A stretch of DNA of 38,301 bases from Bacteroidota bacterium (GTDB lineage: Bacteria; Bacteroidota; Bacteroidia; Chitinophagales; Chitinophagaceae). Shown piece by piece: positions 16,774 through 24,933 of the stretch. The notes beneath the pieces were generated by a model, which did no database searches, was not told the origin of the DNA, and saw only the letters and a program-made list of their open reading frames with translations. The DNA is taken from the NCBI GenBank assembly GCA_022708055.1, contig JAKIZK010000013.1:296-38596 (forward strand), given 5' to 3'. A program made the position numbers and the translations under genes. Each line of letters begins with the position of its first letter. Positions within the stretch are counted from its first letter, which is position 1.

Positions 16774-18786
16774 ATGTTTCAAAAGCATTTCATTTTCGGC
16801 TTATTTTGTTTAATAGCTTTTCAAATATCATCAGCACAGGATAAACCTCCGGTAAAATTTGGAGATGTATCTGCAAAGGATTTTGAAACCAAAGTATATA
16901 GCATTGACAGTAATGCCAGTGCGGTAGTTATTGCCGATGTAGGTTCTTGTACGGTTGAAGGAAATCGTAAAGGCTGGTTTTCTGTATTAACGAAACACTA
17001 CAAGCGGGTTCATATCTTAAATAAAAATGGCTATGATCTTGCTAATGTTTCCATTCGGCTTTTTTCGAATGGGGAAGATGAAGAGATACTCGAAAAACTG
17101 AAAGCGATTACCTATAATTTGGAAGGCGGAAAAGTTGTAGAAACAAAATTAGACAATAAATCCGGCGTATTTGAAGATAAGCTTGACAAGAAAAACAAAA
17201 TCAAAAAATTTACATTTCCTAATATTAAGGAAGGGAGCATTTTAGAATTTGAATACACAACCACCTCTGATTTTATCAACACTCCCGATCCCTGGGAGTT
17301 TCAAGGGGCATACCCACGTTTGTGGAGCGAGTTTACTTTTAATGTACCTGTGTTTTTCAATTATACTTTTTTAACACAGGGATATCTTCCATATACAGTG
17401 AGAACTGCGAAGGAGGAAATAACTAATTTTAATATAACGGATCCCGGCGGAACAGGCCCATCTGCACATTATAGTTTTTCTTCCCGGGTGATTGCCAATA
17501 GATGGGCTATTAAGGATGTGCCAGCTCTGAAAGAAGAAAGTTATACGACTACGGTTGATAATCATATTCAAAAAATTGCTTTTGAACTGGTAGAGCGAAG
17601 TGCACCCTTGGCTTATTACAGATATATAGAAGCATGGCCAAAAGTGGCTAACAATTACTTGAATTACGAATACTTCGGTTATAATTTGACAAGAGAAAAT
17701 AATTTTTTAAGAGATATTAGCAAGTCAATTCTTACTGGATCTGAAAGTAAAGAAGTGATGTCCAGAAAAATTTTTGAATGGGTGCGCAATAATTTTACTT
17801 GTACTAATTATCATCGGGTGTTGATGGATCATGGATTAAAAGCGGTAGCAAAAGCAAAAAGCGGAACCGTTGCTGAAATCAATTTACTGCTGACTGCCTT
17901 ATTATTGGACAATAAAATAGAAGCAGACCCGGTAGTGCTGAGCACTCGCTCCAATGGATTTGCATATTCCATTTTTCCATTGATGAGTCAATACGATTAT
18001 GTAATCTGCAGAGCCAAAATAAATGATAAATATATCATGCTGGATGCCAGTGAGCCGCAAATGGGTTATGGTTTCCTGCCCCTGCGCTGTTACAATGGGT
18101 ATGCCAGAGTGATGAGCAAAATGGCACCTGCTATAGATTTATTGGCCGATAGCGTGAGCGAAACAAAGAGCACTTTGGTATTTGTAGTAAACGAAGGAAA
18201 TGGAAAATATGCGGGCAGTATGCAACAAACTCCGGGTTATTATGAATCATTGGATATCAGAGATAAAATTAAATCAAAAGGAGTGGAACAGTTGCAAAAA
18301 GATATTAAAAGTGCTTTTGGAAGCGATGTAGAAATCAGCAACTTTGGTGTGGATTCGTTAAAAAATCTTGACGGGCCCATTGGTATTCATTATGATTTTA
18401 TGCTGGATGATGTAACTGAGGATATCGTTTATATCAACCCGCTTTTTGGCGAAGGATACAAAGACAACCCTTTTAAATCAGCCGAAAGAAAATATCCCAT
18501 TGAAATGCCTTATGCAATGGATGAAACATATACCCTGCAAATGGAAGTGCCACAGGGTTATATTGTTGATGAATTGCCTAAATCAATGGTATTAAAATTG
18601 AATGAGCAGGAAGACGGGCTATTTGAATATCGTTTGTCACATTATGGAGAAAGCATTTCCATGCGATGCAGGTTGGTTTTCAAAAAAGCAAATTTTCTAC
18701 CCGAAGAGTATGAACTGTTACGAGAATTCTTCAGCATGGTTGTAAAAAAGCAGAGTGAACAAATTGTATTTAAGAAGAAAAAATAA
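16774..18786 (+). CDS. Secreted DUF3857/transglutaminase-like protein, catalytic triad lost
   Basis: This periplasmic protein of 670 aa has a signal peptide (MFQKHFIFGLFCLIAFQISSA|Q), an N-terminal DUF3857 beta-sandwich region (through about 250) and a transglutaminase-like core at about 320-430. In the core, the usual G-D-C-K nucleophile motif reads SGTVAEI, so V366 stands where Cys is expected. The usual N-H-V histidine motif reads YDYVI, with D408 in place of His. The later LDASE aspartate region remains. It therefore looks like a pseudo-enzyme. The gene following after 3 bp is a paralogue that keeps the Cys and His, so the two are certainly co-transcribed. The frame opens at 16702, but that start lacks a clean signal peptide. 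Confidence 0.85.
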   Translation: MFQKHFIFGLFCLIAFQISSAQDKPPVKFGDVSAKDFETKVYSIDSNASAVVIADVGSCTVEGNRKGWFSVLTKHYKRVHILNKNGYDLANVSIRLFSNGEDEEILEKLKAITYNLEGGKVVETKLDNKSGVFEDKLDKKNKIKKFTFPNIKEGSILEFEYTTTSDFINTPDPWEFQGAYPRLWSEFTFNVPVFFNYTFLTQGYLPYTVRTAKEEITNFNITDPGGTGPSAHYSFSSRVIANRWAIKDVPALKEESYTTTVDNHIQKIAFELVERSAPLAYYRYIEAWPKVANNYLNYEYFGYNLTRENNFLRDISKSILTGSESKEVMSRKIFEWVRNNFTCTNYHRVLMDHGLKAVAKAKSGTVAEINLLLTALLLDNKIEADPVVLSTRSNGFAYSIFPLMSQYDYVICRAKINDKYIMLDASEPQMGYGFLPLRCYNGYARVMSKMAPAIDLLADSVSETKSTLVFVVNEGNGKYAGSMQQTPGYYESLDIRDKIKSKGVEQLQKDIKSAFGSDVEISNFGVDSLKNLDGPIGIHYDFMLDDVTEDIVYINPLFGEGYKDNPFKSAERKYPIEMPYAMDETYTLQMEVPQGYIVDELPKSMVLKLNEQEDGLFEYRLSHYGESISMRCRLVFKKANFLPEEYELLREFFSMVVKKQSEQIVFKKKK

Positions 18787-18789
18787 AAA

Positions 18790-20697
18790 ATGACTAAAGT
18801 TTTTTTATTGGCCATCAGTTTTTTTTCTTCGCTTGTTTCATTAGCCGGTGATGGTGTGTATAATGTATCGCTGATACCTGAAGTGTTATTAAAAAACGCC
18901 GGCGCCGTAAAGCGGATGGAGGTAATTGAGTTTGAAATATCGGAGTCGAACAGTGCAACGCTACGGCATAAAGTAGCTTATACTATTTTAAACGAACAAG
19001 GAGACCGGTGGGCTTTCTTTCAGGCGGGGTATGACCGGCTCAGGTCTGTTTCTTCTTTTGAAGGAACGCTTTATGATGCGCAAGGCAATAAATTAAAAAA
19101 TCTGAAAAAGGGTGATATCAAAGATGAAAGTGGAATGGATGATGCCAGTCTGGCTGATGACAATCGGGTGAAATGGCATAGTTTTTTTTATAAAGTATAT
19201 CCTTATACTGTGGAGTATGAAGTGGTAGTAAAATATAAAGGCACTATGTTTCTGCCCGACTGGATTCCACAGGAAAAAAATACAATGAGTGTACAGCAAA
19301 GCAGGCTTGTGGTTATCTGTCCTGCTACTAATCCGTTGCGGTTTCAATCTTATCATTATGAAAGTAAACCTGTCATTACTGAATCAGGGAGAAATAAATC
19401 TTACGAATGGGAAGTAAAAAACCTGGCAACAGTAGAAGAAGAATATGCATCACCGGCCTGGTACCGGCAAACAACCAGCGTTTTTCCGGTAACTGAAAAA
19501 TTTTCTTTGGAAGATTATCAGGGAAGCAATGCCAGTTGGAGCGATTTTGGAAAATTTGTGTTCGACCTGAAGTCTAATAGGGATGCATTGCCTGCAAACA
19601 TCAAGCAGAAAGTTCACGAGTTAACGGATCATGTAAACAATACAAATGAAAAAATAAAATTGTTGTATGAGTATATGCAGCAAAACACCCGGTACATCAG
19701 TATCCAACTGGGTGTAGGCGGATGGCAGCCTTTTGATGCAAAATTTGTTGCCGAAAAAAAATATGGCGATTGTAAAGCACTCAGCAATTTTATGTCGGCC
19801 TTACTTAAGGAAGCAGGCATTCGCTCATTATACACCGTAATCAATGCAGGGGGCAATAATGATTATCTGATTAAGGATTTGCCCAGCTCACAATTTAACC
19901 ACGTAATACTAATGGTGCCACAGGCAAAAGACACGGTTTGGCTGGAATGTACCAGCCAGATTTTACCTGCCGGCTATCTCGGCAATTTTACATCCGATCG
20001 TTATGCACTTGCGGTAGATGAAAATGGCGGTACACTGGTACGTACACCCGTATATGGTTATAAGGAAAACCTGCAGGTAAGAAATATTAAAGCGACCATT
20101 AATGAAACGGGAAATCTGGATGCACAGATTTTTACCAGGTACAAAGCAGAACAACAAGATCGGCTCTTTCAGGTCATCAAAGGTTTATCAAAAGATAAAC
20201 TCATGGAGTTTTTAAAAGAAGATATTGAATTGGCCACTTATGATATAAAAAGTTTTCATTATGATGAAGTGAAAACCTTTGTACCGGAAATAAAAGAAAC
20301 ACTGGAACTGGTGGCCGATAACTATGCCACGGTAAGTGGTAAAAGATTGTTTTTAATTCCTAATATAATTTCCAGATCACACAGAAAACTGAAGGTCAAT
20401 GAAAGCCGTAAGAATGACATTGTATTAGGCATGGCTTATACTGATATGGATACCACTGCCATTCAGATTCCGGATGGATATAAAGCAGAATCTATTCCAC
20501 AAGATGTAGCATTGAATTCAAAATTTGGTAATTATCAGTCAGCTTTAAAGATCAACGGAAATACAATTGTATATACACGACAATTTGAATGTTTCAATGG
20601 AAGTTTTCCGCCGGCCGATTTTGCTGCGCTGGCTAAGTTTTATGAAACCATCTATAAGGCCGACCGGGCAAAGCTGGTGTTTGTAAAAAATCAATAA
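18790..20697 (+). CDS. Secreted DUF3857/transglutaminase-like protein, catalytic residues present
   Basis: This is a paralogue of the upstream gene, 635 aa, with a signal peptide (about 1-19, ...SLVSLAGDG), a DUF3857 domain (about 35-260) and a transglutaminase core. The core holds YGDCKALS with C328, FNHVI with H371, and WLECTSQ with E386 in the third triad position, where Asp is commoner. Family members are presumed to act on peptide or protein amides at the periplasm or cell surface; no substrate is established. The arrangement suggests an active subunit paired with a pseudo-enzyme. It ends 2 bp before the convergent channel-like gene, with no visible terminator between. Confidence 0.87.
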   Translation: MTKVFLLAISFFSSLVSLAGDGVYNVSLIPEVLLKNAGAVKRMEVIEFEISESNSATLRHKVAYTILNEQGDRWAFFQAGYDRLRSVSSFEGTLYDAQGNKLKNLKKGDIKDESGMDDASLADDNRVKWHSFFYKVYPYTVEYEVVVKYKGTMFLPDWIPQEKNTMSVQQSRLVVICPATNPLRFQSYHYESKPVITESGRNKSYEWEVKNLATVEEEYASPAWYRQTTSVFPVTEKFSLEDYQGSNASWSDFGKFVFDLKSNRDALPANIKQKVHELTDHVNNTNEKIKLLYEYMQQNTRYISIQLGVGGWQPFDAKFVAEKKYGDCKALSNFMSALLKEAGIRSLYTVINAGGNNDYLIKDLPSSQFNHVILMVPQAKDTVWLECTSQILPAGYLGNFTSDRYALAVDENGGTLVRTPVYGYKENLQVRNIKATINETGNLDAQIFTRYKAEQQDRLFQVIKGLSKDKLMEFLKEDIELATYDIKSFHYDEVKTFVPEIKETLELVADNYATVSGKRLFLIPNIISRSHRKLKVNESRKNDIVLGMAYTDMDTTAIQIPDGYKAESIPQDVALNSKFGNYQSALKINGNTIVYTRQFECFNGSFPPADFAALAKFYETIYKADRAKLVFVKNQ

Positions 20698-20699
20698 TG

Positions 20700-21047
20700 T
20701 TATTTTGATTGAAGATGAAAACGGTGCAGTACCCGGTGCAGGGTAGGAGCCAGTATCAATCCCACATTGGTAATAAACACAATGCCACTGAAAAGTGCAT
20801 AAAAGGATGAAAATATTTTAGCGCCATTGCTACTTACTTTATTTACATCTACCAGTCCCATTCCACTTAGTATCATAGATGCATTGTGCAGGGCATCTAT
20901 CCAGGCCATACCGGATGAATAATGATAGCCTGCAACACCAATCAACAAACAAACAAGAATAACAACACAGGCTATTAATATGTTTTTCCTGATTCGTTTG
21001 TAGTAAACAGATTTGGGGGGCAGTGGTGGTAACGTTTGTGTATTCAT
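20700..21047 (-). CDS. Small two-helix membrane protein, pore-loop-channel-like
   Basis: This protein is 115 aa with two hydrophobic helices, at about 22-42 and 78-100, separated by a re-entrant-like segment AWIDALHNASMILSGMGLVD (48-67). The layout is that of a two-TM potassium-type channel: a Trp/Asp-containing pore helix, then a small-residue filter, then an inner helix. The filter reads LSGMG (60-64) rather than TVGYG or a close variant. The N-terminus is Pro-rich (LPPLPPKS) and the C-terminus is basic and His-rich. The channel assignment is inference from topology, and selectivity cannot be predicted. Other options are an orphan membrane protein or a non-conducting homologue. It converges tightly with the DUF3857 gene. 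Confidence 0.6.
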   Translation of the reverse strand: MNTQTLPPLPPKSVYYKRIRKNILIACVVILVCLLIGVAGYHYSSGMAWIDALHNASMILSGMGLVDVNKVSSNGAKIFSSFYALFSGIVFITNVGLILAPTLHRVLHRFHLQSK

Positions 21048-21136
21048 GTTATGCGTTATTTTAAAATAAATCTAAAGCTAAGCAGAAAGTATTTGATTAT
21101 TTTTCTATACTTTTTCATCGTATTAACAAACTGCTT

Positions 21137-22801
21137 ATGAATCTGGCAACCAGCGACATCATTGTATTCTTACTTTACTTTGGGATTGTAGCCTCTTATG
21201 GATATTGGATTTATCAAAAACGCAAAAGCAAGGAACACGACTCCAAGGCATTTTTTCTGGCAGAAGGTTCGCTTACCTGGTGGGCCATAGGTGCATCGCT
21301 TATCGCTTCCAACATTTCGGCTGAGCAGTTTATAGGCATGAGTGGTAATGGCTATTTTGTGGGTATAGCTGTAGCTGCTTATGAGTGGATAGCGGCAGTT
21401 GCATTAATCATCATAGCCATCTGGTTTATGCCGGTGTATTTAAAGAATAAGATTTACACCATGCCTCAGTTTTTAAAAACGAGGTATAATGAATCGGTAT
21501 CGGTCATCATGGCGGTCTTCTGGTTATTTCTTTATGTGTTTGTCAATCTTACGTCCATTCTGTTTTTAGGTTCGGTAGCTATCAGTGGTCTGGTAGGCCC
21601 TCAGTATTTTCATTTGATATTAATCATATTAGCGGCATTCGCCATCGTCATTACGCTTGGAGGTATGAAGGTGATTGGCTATACCGATGTGATTCAGGTA
21701 ATCGTTTTGATAATTGGTGGACTCGTTACTGTTTTTATTGCACTCGATAAAGTAAGCGGTGGCAATGGAGTGTGGAGTGGCTTCGCAAAAATATTACAGG
21801 CAGCACCCGATCATTTTCATCTTATACTTTCTAAACCCGATGCGGCTTCTACGCAGGAGTATATCAATAAATACCTGATGCTTCCCGGCATTTTAATGTA
21901 TGCCGCCGGGCAGTGGATTGCCAACCTCAATTATTGGGGATGCAATCAATACATTACACAAAGAGCTTTGGGCGCCGATTTGCCTACTGCACGAAAAGGT
22001 CTTGTGTTTGCAGCCTTTCTAAAAATTTTAATGCCCATCATCGTTATGCTTCCGGGTATTGCTGCATTTGTGTTGGTGCAGCAAGGTGATATTGCGCCAC
22101 TTGCAAAGCAAGATGATGCCTATGCTTCCGTTCTGGGTTTTTTGCCCGAAGGTTTGAAAGGACTTTCTGTAGCAGCGCTTACTGCTGCAATAGTGGCTTC
22201 CTTAGCAGGTAAGGCCAATAGCATTTCCACCATTTTTACTTTGGACATTTACAAGAAGTATATTTCAAAACAGGCTGATGAAAAAAAACTTGTACTTACC
22301 GGCAGGGTAGTTGTTTTAGTTTCAATGCTCATTGCCATTTTCTTTACCTGGGAAGATCTGTTGGGCATTGGTGGCGAGGGTGGTTTCACCTTTATTCAAA
22401 AATATACCGGCTTTATCAGCCCCGGTGTGTTTGCTATGTTTCTTTTAGGATTGTTTTGGAAACGTACCACCGGCGCAGCGGCTGTTGCAGGCTTGCTTAT
22501 CGGCTTTGGCCTTAGTGTTTTCTTCAATGAGTTTGCACCACAGGTATTGGGCAACGAAACTTTACTTTATACCGCTTTCCCCAATGGAAAAGGCGGATTT
22601 GAAATTCCTTTCTTAATTGCTATGGGGCTGGCCTTTTTGTTTGCAGTGCTGGTGATGGTTGTGATCAGCCTGGCAGGGCCAAAAGATAATCCGAAAGCAT
22701 TTGCACTGGATAAGCAGATGTTTAAGATATCTCCTTCTTTGATGGCTTTAATTACCGTCGTATTGATGTTGATTGCAGCACTGTATATAAAATTCTGGTA
22801 A
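21137..22801 (+). CDS. Sodium:solute symporter (SSS/SGLT-like)
   Basis: This is an inner-membrane sodium-coupled importer of the SSS family, 554 aa, with about 14 hydrophobic segments. Visible features include the early FLAEGSLTWWAIGASLIASNISAEQFIG region, typical of SGLT-like sugar/solute symporters, then GNGYFVGIAVAAYEW and WGCNQYITQRALGA. Later, AALTAAIVASLAGKANSISTIFTLDIYKKY contains the helix associated with the sodium site. The best family fit is the sugar transporter branch, though the substrate is uncertain. The neighbouring genes do not form a catabolic cluster. A bidirectional terminator lies 7 bp after the stop. Confidence 0.92.
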   Translation: MNLATSDIIVFLLYFGIVASYGYWIYQKRKSKEHDSKAFFLAEGSLTWWAIGASLIASNISAEQFIGMSGNGYFVGIAVAAYEWIAAVALIIIAIWFMPVYLKNKIYTMPQFLKTRYNESVSVIMAVFWLFLYVFVNLTSILFLGSVAISGLVGPQYFHLILIILAAFAIVITLGGMKVIGYTDVIQVIVLIIGGLVTVFIALDKVSGGNGVWSGFAKILQAAPDHFHLILSKPDAASTQEYINKYLMLPGILMYAAGQWIANLNYWGCNQYITQRALGADLPTARKGLVFAAFLKILMPIIVMLPGIAAFVLVQQGDIAPLAKQDDAYASVLGFLPEGLKGLSVAALTAAIVASLAGKANSISTIFTLDIYKKYISKQADEKKLVLTGRVVVLVSMLIAIFFTWEDLLGIGGEGGFTFIQKYTGFISPGVFAMFLLGLFWKRTTGAAAVAGLLIGFGLSVFFNEFAPQVLGNETLLYTAFPNGKGGFEIPFLIAMGLAFLFAVLVMVVISLAGPKDNPKAFALDKQMFKISPSLMALITVVLMLIAALYIKFW

Positions 22802-22807
22802 ATGAAA

Positions 22808-22834
22808 AAAGCGGGCAGAAAATTAGCCCGCTTT
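22808..22834. terminator. Bidirectional rho-independent terminator
   Basis: AAAGCGGGC (22808-22816) pairs perfectly with GCCCGCTTT (22826-22834) around a 9-nt loop. A-rich sequence on the left and T-rich sequence on the right let it serve both the symporter (+) and the convergent DUF6263-like gene (-). Confidence 0.85.
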
Positions 22835-22854
22835 CAAATTAATATATTCAATGC

Positions 22855-23694
22855 TTAGGGTTGTGGTGTCACTTTCACTGTAGTTACCACTTTTCCTGTA
22901 ACCGGTATAAGATTGCCCATTGCATCTACACTCAAATTCAAGTCTATCACTGTTGCCTTTACCAGCACCAATCCCGTATTGATATCCATTTGCAATTCGG
23001 TTTTTACAGCATTATTACCACTCACTTGCATTTCAATACCCATCATTTCAATTGTGTTTGAAATAATTCTGCTTCCGGTATAAGATATATTTGCCAAACC
23101 GTTTTCTATTGCAGTGATGTGATAAGTGCCGGTATCCACTGTTAGTCCTTTTGCTGATTTTGATTCGCTTTTAAAACTAATTGAATCGCCTGCTGCAAGT
23201 TGTTTACCTATTAATGCCGGTGAAAAAAGATCAATAGCATCTGCATTGCTGGCATTTGCCAATGCACCCAAACCTGAGGCAACATCTTCCACTGCAGCTT
23301 GTCTAATGATTTTTCCGTTGGCATCTATGATAAGATTTTGTGGCTTATTTACTGCGGCGCCAAGCATGTCAGCCATCTCTCCTTTATTATCATTCTTTTC
23401 ACTATCGTAATTCATTTCCTGACCCATAAAGCTGCTATAGCTTTTCAATTTTGTAATAGTTGATTGTAATTGGATGCTATCTGCAAAAACATCATTAACG
23501 AGATATTGTGTCGTATTGTCGTTATTGGTTATTGATTCCATCTGCTGCCCCATCATATCGGCCAGCGAATTGGATTTTGAGGAAACCTCTACATTGAATT
23601 TTTGCCCTTTCGTTACCGCAATTTTTGTTTGTGAAAATAAAGAAGCACTTATGAAAAGTGAAACTCCTAAAAATGAAAGTTTAATCTGACTCAT
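22855..23694 (-). CDS. Secreted protein, DUF6263-like
   Basis: This protein of 279 aa has a signal peptide (about 1-21, ending ...SASLFS|Q). The mature part is a beta-rich protein with the pattern I associate with DUF6263: an early KGQKFNVEV strand, a middle block on 'LIIDANGKI', then GDSISFKSES and a closing MDINTGLVLVKAT. Function is unknown; members are predicted periplasmic or cell-surface proteins. The family name is from memory and is moderately certain. A -7 box (TAATTTTG) lies 39 bp upstream, and the terminator beyond the stop is shared with the symporter. Confidence 0.7.
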   Translation of the reverse strand: MSQIKLSFLGVSLFISASLFSQTKIAVTKGQKFNVEVSSKSNSLADMMGQQMESITNNDNTTQYLVNDVFADSIQLQSTITKLKSYSSFMGQEMNYDSEKNDNKGEMADMLGAAVNKPQNLIIDANGKIIRQAAVEDVASGLGALANASNADAIDLFSPALIGKQLAAGDSISFKSESKSAKGLTVDTGTYHITAIENGLANISYTGSRIISNTIEMMGIEMQVSGNNAVKTELQMDINTGLVLVKATVIDLNLSVDAMGNLIPVTGKVVTTVKVTPQP

Positions 23695-23732
23695 TCTATT
23701 TTATTTTAAGTTTTAAATTTTTTAGTGAAGCG

Positions 23733-23740
23733 CAAAATTA
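23733..23740 (-). promoter_or_regulatory. Putative -7 box for the DUF6263-like gene
   Basis: On the minus strand TAATTTTG fits TAnnTTTG and is followed by CGC, as at the gcvP and lytic transglycosylase boxes. It predicts a leader of about 32 nt. No -33 TTTG is seen at the expected distance. Confidence 0.4.
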
Positions 23741-23745
23741 ACCGT

Positions 23746-24822
23746 TTAGTTGCAACCCAGTGAAATTTGTTTATCTATCATTTTCTTAATATCCAAATGA
23801 ATGGAAGCCCGTTGCTCGCCCAAAAAATTCTTTACAAGGAAAACATAAGCATAGCCGCGGTAATAATCAATCATAGGCCAGGTGCCAAATAAGCCCGGAC
23901 TGGCTAAAACATTTGCCAATTCACCCTTGAGGCTATTCGCCATTTTATTATTGTCATCCATTATCCAACTGCCCAATGCATACGACTTTCCTGCCCCTGC
24001 TTTGGGTGCATATTTTATTTGTTCGGGACTATCCTGGGCAATTCTCATCCACTCAATGGACTTTTTGCTTAAAATTATTTTACCATTATATATTCCGTTG
24101 CTCAATAGCATTAATAAAAATTTTGAATAATCAATAGCTGTTGATTTGGCTCCTCCCGATGGATTTACAGGCACCTGTTTTTCTTCTGCAAAAGTTGTTT
24201 GCGTCATGCCCAATGGTAGAAACAGTTTTTCTTTAATTACATCTTCAAATTTTTTGCCGGTTATTTTTTCTATGATGTGTCCCGCAATATTCAAACCCAC
24301 ACCACTATATCTAAATTCAGTTCCCGGTGCTGAAATTTGTTTATGTGCTGCGAAACTATTTACTTCTTCACCCAGGTTTTTATATTTTCTTCTGTTGAGA
24401 ATGGCACGAAGAGAAACTGCCTTTTCAGCCTCAATGCCGGTCATGTGGCAAAGGGTGTTTCTGATGGTAAGTTATTCCTTCTCGTTTTTTGCAAATGCAG
24501 GAAGGTAATTTGCTACTTTATCATCCAATGAAATTTTTCCTTCATCTACAAATTGCATAACCAATGCAGCCGTCAGCCATTTGCTGCAACTGGCTATAGG
24601 CACTACCGTGTTTTCATTATAGTTGCCTGTTTCATTTTGGTAAATCAAAGAATCATTTTTCCAAATAAGACAAACGGAATGGTTGCCCAATGCAAACCGG
24701 TTCTTATTCAACATGCTGTCAAGCGGCTTCCAGTTATATTGTGCATTAGCCAACTGAAAGAATTGCAGAAAAATCAATACAGGTATGACTTTCGTGCAGA
24801 TAAGTTTAACTTTATATGCCAT
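23746..24822 (-). pseudogene. Serine hydrolase (class C beta-lactamase family), interrupted by in-frame TAA
   Basis: This is an exported serine hydrolase of the beta-lactamase/penicillin-binding family, read as one frame from the ATG at 24822 to the stop at 23746 except for a TAA at 24472-24474. The N-terminal piece (116 aa) has a signal peptide ending in LANA|Q and the S-x-x-K nucleophile SCSK (S78, K81). The C-terminal piece carries YSGVGLN (Y-x-N motif), then GLFGTWPMIDYYRGYA. Across the stop the frame reads KNEKE-stop-LTIRNTLCHMTGIE, which is the expected ITIRxLLxHTSG-like segment, so a single codon is affected and no frameshift is needed. An ATG at 24444 could only start a fragment lacking the nucleophile. 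Either a nonsense mutation or a base-call error explains it. Confidence 0.82.
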
Positions 24823-24917
24823 AGTTTCATTTTTGTAACCAGCAAAAAGCAAATGAATGATTTTTGATGAAACAATACGGATGTTAAATTAATTTTTTTA
24901 AACATTAACATTCAAAA

Positions 24918-24922
24918 AGGAG
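24918..24922 (+). promoter_or_regulatory. Shine-Dalgarno of clpB
   Basis: AGGAG, inside AAAAAGGAGAAAA, lies 11 bp before the ATG at 24934. It is the clearest Shine-Dalgarno in a window where most starts have none, consistent with high translation of a heat-shock chaperone. Confidence 0.7.
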
Positions 24923-24933
24923 AAAATAATTTT

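Noticed and set aside
23746..24444. The 232-aa ORF as an independent serine hydrolase gene
   Set aside because: It lacks the S-x-x-K nucleophile and signal peptide and is in frame with the upstream fragment across one stop codon, so it is the C-terminal part of an interrupted gene.
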